Source: Flectonema sp. DT1601 (taxonomy: Eukaryota > Euglenozoa > Diplonemea > Diplonemida > Diplonemidae). From it: a stretch of DNA of 64,000 bases. Numbering within the stretch: the first letter of the stretch is position 1; every line of letters starts with the position of its first letter. The DNA is taken from assembly GCA_964019425.1 (NCBI GenBank), contig OZ025861.1, positions 372,001-436,000 on the forward strand, written 5' to 3'. The notes under the pieces were generated by a model. That model saw only the letters and a program-made list of their open reading frames with translations. It did no database searches and had not been told where the DNA came from. The position numbers were made by a program, and so were the translations under genes. This document shows, in pieces, positions 30,601 to 40,300 of this stretch.

Positions 30601-33600
30601 TCGTGAGGCGCGCATTAGTTCAGTATTTGATTTGGTAACCGAATTGCGTGACAAAAAGATGGAAGCACGTGAGTCTACTTACACAGAGCTGGGATCAGAA
30701 GGACTGCAGGAGTTAGAGACTGTGTTGGATGCCAAGGTTGAGTTTCGGCGTGCAGCGGTTCTTCGAGATGATTTGATCAGAAGGGCGAAATCTGTAGCTG
30801 AAAGAAAAGCATTCGAAGCTGTGAAGTCGATCAAGGAGGTGTGCAACATGATTATCGGCGGGTGGAAGTCGGAGTCTGCTGTTCAAGTCGTGCAGTTAGT
30901 GGATGACGTGTTTAGGTTTTTCAATTCAATGCCTGAGGTGTATAAGCGCCACAGCTTTGACAAGCTAAAGGAGCCGCTGATGGGCGCACTGGAAACGGTG
31001 CGCAATCTGCGATTCAACGATGATCCTGACAGGCTGTTCTTTGCTCGCAGTTGCTATGTAGTAAAGCTGTTGAGTGAATCAACTGCAGTAGAGGTAAGTA
31101 ATATGTTTGATCCCCTTTACAAGAAGAGCGAGCAAGACTTGGAAGACATGTTAGAGCACAGCATGCCCGAAAAGATCGACGAAGCTGAACTCGACATCGT
31201 GGAAGAGAAACTTGCTCTGTACGGCCAGCTTGATGCTGCACATCGGGCAACTTTCAAGAGTCAAAACGTAAAGAAAAACCTGCTAGCTAAGGTCAAGAAA
31301 CAGCTTGAACAGCAGGGCATTGTTGCTGTTCCGGGCAGTGATTCAGCTTTCTTTAGAGAGATGAGAGAAGGACAAAGGCAACTGAGAATAGCCAAGCGAG
31401 TGAAGGAACTGCTGTCAGAAAGCCAGGCAAAACAGCTCCAAGATGTGTGCAATCGGATGAGGGAACATTTCTCTTCTCTACTTTGGGAAAAGTTAAAGTC
31501 GATGAACACGTCGGGAGAAAGTAGTGTGAAGCTGAGTGAGAAGTTGGAGAAGTTCTCAGAATTTAGGGATCTGATGACTGAAGAGGTTGCTTTGTATTAC
31601 CAAGGATTACATACAAGTGAGCGAACAGAAACCGACAACATCCTTGAAGCGTTAGTCGAAAATGACCCCTTGGAATGGAAAGTGGACCTCTGGAGAGACT
31701 TGAAGAGAATGGAGGCCGAAGGGTTGAATCGTGAGACGGAGAGAAAGATATCTGAAAACATACGGAAGACGTACCTCGACAAGACTTTAGACGAAACACT
31801 TGTAACAAAACTGAGAAAAATGAAAGATCATCTGCCTGAGATGAGGGCATTCGAGCCTTTGGCAGATGAACTGAAAGAAAAATTAGACGACTACACTTCG
31901 AAACTTGATCAGGAGCAGTATTCTGCAAAGGGTCAAGTGCTTCTTGCAGTAAAGCACGACAATTATGAAATCTTGTGGAATACTGATAGCAAGCTGCCTA
32001 GGCGGAGTATTGTAAATGAGATGAATGATCTCTTGAGGGATGGAGAGGAGAAATACATGTCTGGAGAAATGCTATCATGCAGCGATGTGCTTCTTGCGCT
32101 GCACTGCAAGGAGTTAGCAGGAGATTCAACAGCTGATTCAAATGTCCCAGCTATGAGGTTGATGAGGCAAGCGTGCAATTCTGATTTAAATAATAAAAAC
32201 TGGAAGGGAATTCTCTTTTGGGTCACATGCTTGTACAAGACGACAAACAATCGCGATCACACATTCGTCGGGGAGTTCCTCGAGTCTTGCGGATTGCCTC
32301 CAGTTTTGACGGAATTGAAGAGATCGTTCAGTGATTTGAAGGAATCTATGAATGGAGTCCTGCGTGACAATACTTTCACTCACCTTGAACACATTTCAGA
32401 CAAGTGGAGCGAGCTTGAGGATATCTGCGAAACGTTGGCTACGGTGTGGAAGCAATCATCAGGTTTACCCGACGGGATCCCTTGCGCAGAGATTCTGAAA
32501 TCGACAGGCAGTGTGGTACCCGAGTGGAGCAAGTGGAAGGATGATGTAGTCAAAAAGGTAAATGAGAACCAGCAGAACATTGCTGAGAAAGGTAGCGAGT
32601 TGGTTAATTCATTTCTCGCAACCCAAGATTCGGTAGCACGCAAACAGCTTAACGAGGAACTGACAAAAAGCATCACCGCGTTACAGTCAATTACGACACG
32701 AGGGGCTGACGTTGTAGGAGCAGCTGTGCCCGAAATCAAGAACATCCTTTCTAAGGAAATTACTAAGCTGCGTGAGAAAGCAATTAAAGGCATCAGAGAA
32801 AAGGATTGGGTGAAGGTGAACCAAATTATCGAATCACTGTCTGCACTTGGGGACAATGCGGTGTCCTTTGTGGCTGTTGCTGCCTGCCCTGTGTCTGCCG
32901 AGGTTGAGAAAGCAGCTACTGACAAGTTGGGAGAATACATCAAACTTCAACACACAGACATTGTTGAGTGTCTTATTGGGATGCAGCAGATGAGTGATAG
33001 CGTTGAGAAGTTAAGAGTGGTTGCACAGAAACATATATCTACTGTTCTGAAGACACACGTAAAGTCTGGTCCAAAGAAGCTGCCTGAATTAGTACACAGC
33101 CTTCGAAGTCACAAGAGTGGTATTGGAGAGCTACTAGTGACCGAACATCAAATATTCAAATCTTTTAGTATGCAACTTTGGAATGAGAGGGCAGGAAAAC
33201 GTGATATCAAAGATGTTATGGAAGACCTTCATCAAAAGAATCCAGAGATGTCAAAGGATGAAATCAGTAAGCTACGAAAGGCTCATGACTTCGTAATGGA
33301 GAAAGCAGAATCATACATCAGAGAACACTACCTGGGTGGGAATTCGGCAGTCAAACAACTTGTAAGAAAAACAAAACAAATGGGTTGGCAGATTGCCAAC
33401 AAAAATGTTTTTAGGAAGTTTGCAGAACTATTTCTATCAAACGATGGATTGTTAGATTTAGTCGCACATGTTTCCGCTATTTGGACTTTAAAGGGAAGTG
33501 ACAGGGGCAGCAAGGAAAGCGAATTCTTGCGAAAGCTTCACTCGATACAGGTGCTGGCAATCGTGCGCTCTCTCGGATCGAAAACATTCTTGGAGGGTTC

Positions 33601-35890
33601 GTTCGTGCAGGTGTCAACCGGAGAAGGGAAGTCAGTAGTGCTGTCAATACTCGCTGCTGTATGCTCCTTGTTAGGAATAACACCCTACGTAGTATGCCAC
33701 AGTTCGTACCTGAGTACGAGAGACGAAGACGACAGTTCAGACTTTCTGAAGGAACTCGATGTGAATGCTTTCTATGGAACAATAAACCAGTGCTGTGAAG
33801 ATGTCTTGAGAGGAAAGGCACTCCGTGAAGCAGGAGAAGGGCTGCTCAATGGAGACAAGCCTCAAGTTACTCAACTGGATCGTGTTAAGCGTATTTTGCT
33901 TATTGATGAGGTAGACGTCTTCATGAGTGAGTCCTTCTACGGACAAGTGTATTTACCTTCAATGAAGCGTAGTGCTGCTGACCTGAAACCCCTGACTGAC
34001 TTCTTGTGGGAGAACAAGGACAACGAGGAGAAAATGAAGTGGAATCAAGTCCGAGTGCTGAAGGAATTCGAAGACGCAGCTGCTGCGTTATCCATCTGCG
34101 GGAATCTATTTAATGAAGCGGTGCGATCTATGATTGAAGATCTGAAGTACTTTAAAAAGGGTTCTGATTATGTCGTCACCAAGGAGGACGATGGGTCGCT
34201 TAAAATTGGATACGTAGAACAAGACTGCATAGATTACACGAGAGTGGATGAGTACCGTACCTTGTGGGCAATCTACGAAGCGTATCACAGAGATGATACG
34301 ATTGACGAAATAACTCGAGAGTGTGAGCTGCGTCAAGAAGTGTACCTGCTATTCAAGTTGGGGGAGTACTCTTACATGGACCTAGCGAGGCATGAGTTCT
34401 CCAATATTATCGGAGTATCAGGTACGCTGCCACAGAGTTCCTCAGAGAAGGATATCGTGAAGGACCTCGGAATCACATATCAAACAGTAATGCCATCAAT
34501 GTACGGCCCAAGTAACTTGAAATTTGATGAAAGAAATGATGTGCAGGCCGAGGAATCAGGAGGGGTACACTACTCTGTGGTATTACGAGAAATTAAGATG
34601 AGATTAGGAGAGGGGAAGAGAAGTGTTCTTGTACTGTTCGAGTCTGAGCAGCAGATCGATGACTACATGAAACGTATGGAGAAAACTGAAGATGAGAAGA
34701 CATTGAGAAGTATTCAAAGGATGGTAGAGGGGAATACACATTCTGAGAGAATGGCACGCACGAAGAGAGCGACTACCCCGGGAGTGGTGACATTCGCAGT
34801 GCGTGTCCTCGGACGTGGAACTGACTTCTATGTTACGATGCAGAGTATGCTTGATGCAGGAGGGATGCACGTGATCCAGACCTTCATGGGCTCCATGTCA
34901 GAGCACTTACAGATCAAGGGACGCACTGCTCGTCAGGGTCAGGTAGGTTCCTTCTCAATGATAATTGATATTGGTGGATTGGATACATTTGGAATTAGTC
35001 GTAGCGTTGCGATGGAGCAAACGAAGAACAAGACTTTGTACAAGTTTCTTTGTGATGCCAGCACTGACCACCACACGAAGATGCTGCAGTTACAAATAAT
35101 AGACGCAAAAGGCTCAACAAAGGAGCACAGACACTCGATGGATTTCAGGTCTGAGCTACTCGGAGGTAAGTTATGCAAGAAGTCTTTTGTGGACAAGCTG
35201 CTTAAATGGAACAGGGGACCCAAATATGAAAAGGCAACGAGTAGAACTGTAATCCTCTTAGACGGTACAGCGTCAATGTCTAATCTCATCCACGGAGCGA
35301 AGGCTGTTCTTCGCGAAGTGTTTGAGAGGATTTATTTTATTTTGAAAGAAGCTGACAATCCTCTACTTAGCTTTTCTATTCAAATTGTTGTTTATCGCAA
35401 TTACAATTGGAAGCTTCTTCAGGTTTCTAAATGGTGCGATACGGCGGGGGATCTGTGTGGATTTCTTCAGGATGTCAAAGCTGAGGGTGGTTATAGAAAC
35501 GAAGCAGTTGAAATAGGTCTAAATCATGTTAATAATGAAGACAACGTGACACAAGTTATCCTCATGGGTGACGCTCCTGCGAGCACGGATGAAGATCTAA
35601 TTTATCTTGCATCAGTTTACAAAGTGACTACTACCGACTGGAAGACAGAAACTCGCGCGTTAGCAGACAAAGAGATACCCGTGCACTCCTTTTACCTAGC
35701 CTCTCGGGCAAAGGAAAACTTTAATGAAATATCAAGTATGACTTCTGGGGAATGTAAAAGACTTGATGTGTCCAGCTCTAGCGCTGCTGATGAGATGACT
35801 GAGTTATGGAGTCTCCGAGTGTTGGAGGATATTGGTGGTGACGTGTTGGTTTCACAGTACCGTAAACGTTATGCAAGTCACACCTCATAG
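27626..35890 (+). CDS. Giant GTPase - coiled-coil - SecA motor - VWA protein, copy B
   Basis: An uninterrupted frame of 2,754 residues from ATG 27626. P-loop GRTGTGKT at 117-124; DTVGWGD follows ~60 residues later; the Cys cluster reads CNQCNQCTCK; SecA TGEGKS starts at T1998; DEVD, SGTLP, GRGTD and GRTARQG are all present. The VWA MIDAS-like loop starts at D2546 but reads DGTASMS instead of DGTGSMS as in A, C and D; the metal-coordinating positions remain. Compared with A it has the extra 15-residue segment SLSLVHDNIRKQFNS. Its middle part is the closest match to the first of the two repeated blocks in copy C. Same inferred role as A: an ATP-driven SecA-like motor coupled to a GTPase-like domain and a VWA domain, probably cytosolic since no signal sequence is seen. 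Confidence 0.88.
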   Translation: MTSDISSCASHSPFIPSRPVVAVLKDALTNGTDNYQAELLQIEDAVKMSGYGGDDALQVSRDLVSCIEKDDKRLEECLRKLLNIVEPFDVASMMKVFISSKDSINAAKGKHVVVIAGRTGTGKTVTLHYLSRSKLEKNQQRKVVVIQAAAGTEGCKVGSGSSSCTAYLQSVPCVADANVVLLDTVGWGDTKGDEIEAACNAVLGAALRECASVRFLLIIDSGFAYERCKPLKATIKDFCNLVNPTHLNDVVKCTTFGITRFKAEPFVDECIADVEELFSSNGNLTNNEKLICTLLIDQLESGIQIIDPEREWSQSPKEVLEAVLKSEPLRTPESAFRVPLSQDLRQKLGHQLQVYNEAVQRLLESSDHERAVEIIEIIEKLRMMFDDSILLKTMNECLRKVERMVSDILKKASRNLDSYFAKYPQYVVTPETIIQNSREVQGLRRYFAESFPDIGWDEVNVEQQAEQYVESVHMGTPEEMGTAVRKCRELMSLGMLSVDKSLSLVHDNIRKQFNSFRKKAIVGIDEMSSVKEMIKQLEACRHFASIADGSCSYKEVVERFSDKLEDKLMSAKLAVEKLPVGNEALSGLLDFLMRVTEKQEKLKELQVEVKYLERGLRNLGDHVEEIFKKATSTMGGADAEMYLSIGKVLERSWGHDYQSRKESSFVQVECAVQKFLDGDVSDVYRCIRSVGHPLACDADLAGSFVWNQKCERTWDLSKLQKLVELIRGVLPLTAAMVEKRLIAPRIDDLGKLCDGIEKTLEGPMGRVHCLEEVRDKYIAADPRLLLLQKLEVLGDIVDCESDDAQKILNDRRERMQHKIINIEKGITAVGEKLDSRRNLFDDSNIETAEEANDIIEDFDVRIPKAEGKLRSLESLCNQCNQCTCKSQKKNKLDANGYKNITELKQTIQDKENEVDQMTSQREEYQCVLKELANINKIPAEVDPEMHQGLGLEEVLTRLKNQLDEHQRQQRDVDAQLKVLKNDVVSREAASVLREARISSVFDLVTELRDKKMEARESTYTELGSEGLQELETVLDAKVEFRRAAVLRDDLIRRAKSVAERKAFEAVKSIKEVCNMIIGGWKSESAVQVVQLVDDVFRFFNSMPEVYKRHSFDKLKEPLMGALETVRNLRFNDDPDRLFFARSCYVVKLLSESTAVEVSNMFDPLYKKSEQDLEDMLEHSMPEKIDEAELDIVEEKLALYGQLDAAHRATFKSQNVKKNLLAKVKKQLEQQGIVAVPGSDSAFFREMREGQRQLRIAKRVKELLSESQAKQLQDVCNRMREHFSSLLWEKLKSMNTSGESSVKLSEKLEKFSEFRDLMTEEVALYYQGLHTSERTETDNILEALVENDPLEWKVDLWRDLKRMEAEGLNRETERKISENIRKTYLDKTLDETLVTKLRKMKDHLPEMRAFEPLADELKEKLDDYTSKLDQEQYSAKGQVLLAVKHDNYEILWNTDSKLPRRSIVNEMNDLLRDGEEKYMSGEMLSCSDVLLALHCKELAGDSTADSNVPAMRLMRQACNSDLNNKNWKGILFWVTCLYKTTNNRDHTFVGEFLESCGLPPVLTELKRSFSDLKESMNGVLRDNTFTHLEHISDKWSELEDICETLATVWKQSSGLPDGIPCAEILKSTGSVVPEWSKWKDDVVKKVNENQQNIAEKGSELVNSFLATQDSVARKQLNEELTKSITALQSITTRGADVVGAAVPEIKNILSKEITKLREKAIKGIREKDWVKVNQIIESLSALGDNAVSFVAVAACPVSAEVEKAATDKLGEYIKLQHTDIVECLIGMQQMSDSVEKLRVVAQKHISTVLKTHVKSGPKKLPELVHSLRSHKSGIGELLVTEHQIFKSFSMQLWNERAGKRDIKDVMEDLHQKNPEMSKDEISKLRKAHDFVMEKAESYIREHYLGGNSAVKQLVRKTKQMGWQIANKNVFRKFAELFLSNDGLLDLVAHVSAIWTLKGSDRGSKESEFLRKLHSIQVLAIVRSLGSKTFLEGSFVQVSTGEGKSVVLSILAAVCSLLGITPYVVCHSSYLSTRDEDDSSDFLKELDVNAFYGTINQCCEDVLRGKALREAGEGLLNGDKPQVTQLDRVKRILLIDEVDVFMSESFYGQVYLPSMKRSAADLKPLTDFLWENKDNEEKMKWNQVRVLKEFEDAAAALSICGNLFNEAVRSMIEDLKYFKKGSDYVVTKEDDGSLKIGYVEQDCIDYTRVDEYRTLWAIYEAYHRDDTIDEITRECELRQEVYLLFKLGEYSYMDLARHEFSNIIGVSGTLPQSSSEKDIVKDLGITYQTVMPSMYGPSNLKFDERNDVQAEESGGVHYSVVLREIKMRLGEGKRSVLVLFESEQQIDDYMKRMEKTEDEKTLRSIQRMVEGNTHSERMARTKRATTPGVVTFAVRVLGRGTDFYVTMQSMLDAGGMHVIQTFMGSMSEHLQIKGRTARQGQVGSFSMIIDIGGLDTFGISRSVAMEQTKNKTLYKFLCDASTDHHTKMLQLQIIDAKGSTKEHRHSMDFRSELLGGKLCKKSFVDKLLKWNRGPKYEKATSRTVILLDGTASMSNLIHGAKAVLREVFERIYFILKEADNPLLSFSIQIVVYRNYNWKLLQVSKWCDTAGDLCGFLQDVKAEGGYRNEAVEIGLNHVNNEDNVTQVILMGDAPASTDEDLIYLASVYKVTTTDWKTETRALADKEIPVHSFYLASRAKENFNEISSMTSGECKRLDVSSSSAADEMTELWSLRVLEDIGGDVLVSQYRKRYASHTS

Positions 35891-36992
35891 ACTGACTATT
35901 CACCAACTCAACTTGTTCTTTGTTACGAGTCGTTCTTTTTGCCGAGGATGTACTTGTTGTTGATAATTCATATAAAACTACCGACTTAAGTAGTAGACTG
36001 CCTGACTACATCCAAGCTTTCTATGTTTCTTTTCAGGTTAAGGCGCCTCCTGCAGTGAAATCCTTTTAATGGTTTTATTTTATCTTCCCCTGTTTCTTCT
36101 ATTTTCTGAGCCAGTGTGGCGTGCTCTCCCTCTCTATTACAACTGTCTCTCAGCGGTTTCTTCCGCCATCTCTTATTTTTCAGAAGTTTTTTGCATGCAA
36201 TTCTTTCGTTTATATTTCTCACTCTAACTTGTTTTTCTTTTCTAAACCTCCCCAGTGTAGTCCTCAAATGGACAATCTCATTAATGTTTTGAAAACCCGA
36301 CAGATAATTAGTAAGGAAACGACTCTTGTCGTCTGCGAAAGTCTCGTGGTTGGCTGGTGGCGATTTAATTGTTTCCCCTGTTGAGCTTTTCCTGATTTGT
36401 GGCTTCCTGGGCTTCGTAAATAAGAAGAATTGATAATAATAAAATATTTATTACAAATAATTATTATCTCTCTCACTACCCGGTATTGATATCTCATATT
36501 GTGTGTGAATACAAAACTGTCTCTCAGCGGTGTCTTGCCGTCATCTCTTATTTTTAATTTCTTTTATTATTTTTAATTCTGACACAAAAGTTTCCAAAAC
36601 CTCCGAGTATGAACACCTCGAGAGGTGAAGATGGAAATTATTTTCTTGATTTTCAGAAGTTTTTTGCGTGCAATTTTTTCGTTTATTTTTTATTCTAAAA
36701 TACCGAACAATCCTTTGTAAGACGTTAGTCTCACTCTAACTTGTTTTTCTTTTCTAAACCTCCCCAGTGTAGTCCTCAAATAGACAATCTCATTAATGTT
36801 TTAAAAACCCGACAGATAATTAGTAAGGAAACGACTCTTGTCGTCTGCGAAAGTCTCGTGGTTGGCTGGTGGCGATCTAACTGTTTCCCCTGTTAAGATT
36901 TTCCTGATTTGTGGCTTCCTGGGCTTCGTAAATAAGAAGAATTGATAATAATAAAATATTAATTACAAATAATTATTATCTCTCTCACTACC
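35891..36992 (+). repeat. 3' flank of gene B and gene-free leader unit
   Basis: Family 3' UTR with the 37-bp ACGAGTCGTTC segment, then leader-unit sequence; AATAAA at 36438-36443 is the likely poly(A) signal. One gene-free unit of 512 bp extends from CGGTATTG at 36481 to 36993. No coding gene is supported. Confidence 0.65.
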
Positions 36993-37312
36993 CGGTATTG
37001 ATATCTCATATTGTGTGTGAATACAAAACTGTCTCTCAGCGGTGTTTTGCCGTCATCTCTTATTTTTCCTTTCTTTTATTATTTTTAATTCTGACACAAA
37101 AGTTTCCAAACCTCCGAGTATGAACAACTCGAGAGGTGAGGATTGAAATTATTTTCTTGATTTTCAGAAGATTTTTGTGTGCGATTTTCCCCTTTATTTC
37201 CTTCCCATTCATAACAGCAATACATGTACTTGGGATATGATTTCAGACTCTTCTCGTAAAGTTAAATAGTAAAGTCTCTCCTTCCCTTCCAGTTGTTATA
37301 TTATTGAAAACA
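36993..37312 (+). promoter_or_regulatory. Leader of gene C
   Basis: 320 bp from CGGTATTG to the ATG, one base shorter than in the other copies (in the CCAAACCTCC stretch). It keeps the CTTCCCTTCCAG acceptor-like site. Confidence 0.5.
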
Positions 37313-40300
37313 ATGACTTCGGATATTTCGTCTTGCGCCTCACACTCTCCATTTATACCTTCACGGCCAGTGGTTGCCGTGTTGAAAGATGCTTTGACAA
37401 ATGGGACTGACAACTACCAAGCGGAGTTGTTGCAGATTGAGGACGCAGTGAAAAGGAGTGGCTACGGAGGTGATGACGCATTACAAGTTTCACGTGATTT
37501 GGTAAGTTGTATTGAAAAAGATGATAAACGATTAGAAGAATGTTTAAGAAAACTATTAAACATTGTTGAACCATTCGATGTTGCGAGCATGATGAAGGTG
37601 TTCATTAGTTCAAAAGATTCAATCAATGCTGCTAAAGGAAAACACGTTGTTGTGATTGCTGGTAGAACAGGTACAGGTAAAACTGTTACTTTACATTACC
37701 TAAGCGGGTCAAAATTGGAGAAGAACCAGCAACGCAAGGTCGTGGTGATACAAGCAGCGGCTGGGACGGAGGGTTGCAAAGTTGGGAGCGGTAGTTCCAG
37801 TTGCACCGCCTACCTGCAATCTGTCCCTTGCGTTGCTGACGCTAATGTTGTGCTGCTGGATACGGTAGGGTGGGGTGACACAAAAGGAGATGAGATTGAG
37901 GCTGCTTGCAACGCTGTTCTCGGAGCTGCACTCCGGGAGTGTGCGAGTGTGCGGTTTTTACTAATTATTGATTCTGGGTTTGCATACGAGAGATGTAAAC
38001 CTTTGAAGGCAACCATCAAGGATTTCTGTAATCTCGTGAACCCGACACATCTAAATGACGTAGTGAAATGTACAACGTTTGGTATTACTCGATTCAAAGC
38101 TGAGCCGTTTGTTGATGAATGTATCGCTGATGTAGAAGAGTTGTTCAGTTCTAATGGGAACTTAACGAATAATGAAAAACTAATATGTAAGTTACTGACT
38201 GACCAATTGGAGTCGGGGATTCAGATAATTGACCCGGAGAGGGAATGGAGTAAATCTCCGAAGGAAGTGTTGGAGGCCGTGTTGAAGTCAGAACCCCTTC
38301 GTACACCGGAGAGCGCATTTCGTGTCCCCCTCTCTCAAGATTTGCGTCAAAAATTAGGACACCAGCTGCAAGTGTACAACGAAGCCGTTCAGAGATTGCT
38401 GGAAAGTTCAGACCACGAGCGTGCTGTAGAAATAATTGAAATAATAGAAAAACTACGAATGATGTTTGATGACCCAATTCTATTAAAGACAATGAATGAA
38501 TGTTTACGAAAAGTTGAGCGAATGGTAAGTGACATTCTGAAGAAGGCATCCAGAAACCTGGATTCGTACTTTGCTAAATACCCGCAGTACGTAGTGACTC
38601 CGGAAACAATCATTCAAATTAGTCGGGAAGTACAGGGTCTCCGGCGTTACTTTGCGGAAAGCTTTCCTGATATTGGATGGGACGAGGTGAATGTTGAGCA
38701 ACAAGCAGAACAGTACGTAGAGTCAGTTCATATGGGTACTCCTGAAGAGATGGGAACGGCCGTACGGAAATGTAGAGAGTTGATGGGCTTAGGAATGCTG
38801 AGTGTGGATAAATCTCTTTCTCTTGTTCATGACAATATTCGTAAACAGTTCAATTCCTTCAGCAAGAAAGCGATCGTTGGAATTGATGAAATGAGTAGCG
38901 TGAAGGAAATGATCAAACAGCTAGAGGCTTGCTGTCACTTTGCAAGTATCGCTGACGGAAGCTGTAGCTACAAGGAAGTGGTCGAGAGGTTTAGCGACAA
39001 GCTCGAGGACAAGTTGATGAGTGCTAAGCTCGCGGTGGAGAAGCTTCCGGTTGGCAATGAAGCCCTCTCTGGGCTGCTCGATTTTCTCATGAGAGTGACG
39101 GAGAAACAAGAGAAGCTTAAAGAATTGCAAGTAGAAGTAAAGTATCTTGAGAGGGGGTTGCGTAACCTGGGTGATCACGTTGAGGAGATCTTCAAGAAGG
39201 CGACAAGTACGATGGGTGGAGCCGATGCTGAGATGTACCTGTCCATCGGGAAAGTATTAGAAAGGTCGTGGGGACATGATTACCAGTCACGGAAGGAAAG
39301 TAGCTTTGTGCAAGTCGAGTGCGCAGTACAGAAGTTCTTAGACGGTGACGTCAGCGACGTGTATCGATGCATCCGAAGTGTGGGGCACCCGTTGGCTTGT
39401 GACGCAGACCTCGCAGGGAGCTTTGTGTGGAACCAGAAGTGCGAACGTACGTGGGACCACCTTTCTAAGTTGCAGCAGTTGGTTGAACTGGTACGCGGGG
39501 TTCTGCCATTGACAGCAGCTATGGTTGAGAAAAGACTCATCGCCCCTCGCATCGACGATTTGGGGAAGCTTTGCGACGGCATTGAGAAGACTCTTGAGGG
39601 TCCCATGGGGCGGGTTCATTGTTTAGAAGAGGTAAGAGACAAATACATCGCAGCAGACCCGAGGTTGTTGTTACTACAGAAACTGGGAGTACTGGGTGAC
39701 ATTGTCGACTGCGAGTCTGATGATGCTCAGAAGATTCTGAATGACAGGAGGGAGAGGATGCAAAACAAAATAATCAATATAGAGAAAGGTATTACTGCTG
39801 TAGGAGAGAAGTTGGATAGCAGACGTAACCTTTTTGACGACAGCAACATTGAGACTGCAGAAGAAGCGAATGATATCATCGAAGACTTTGATATGAGAAT
39901 ACCGAAGGCTGAGGGCAAGCTGCGTTCGTTAGAAAGTGTCTGTAATCAGTGTAATCGGTGTACATGTAAGTCACAAAAGAAGAATAAATTAGATGCTAAT
40001 GGTTACAAAAACATTACAGAACTTAGGCAGACCATCCAGGATAAAGAGAATGAGGTGGATCAAATGACATCACAACGGGAGGAATACCAGTGTGTGCTCA
40101 AAGAGCTCGCAAACATTAATAAGATTCCTGCTGAAGTTGATCCCGAAATGCATCAAGGCTTAGGTCTGGAAGAAGTGTTGACGAGGTTGAAGAACCAATT
40201 AGACGAACATCAGCGACAGCAAAGAGATGTAGACGCGCAGCTGAAGGTACTGAAGAACGATGTTGTTTCTCGGGAGGCTGCATCAGTACTTCGTGAGGCG

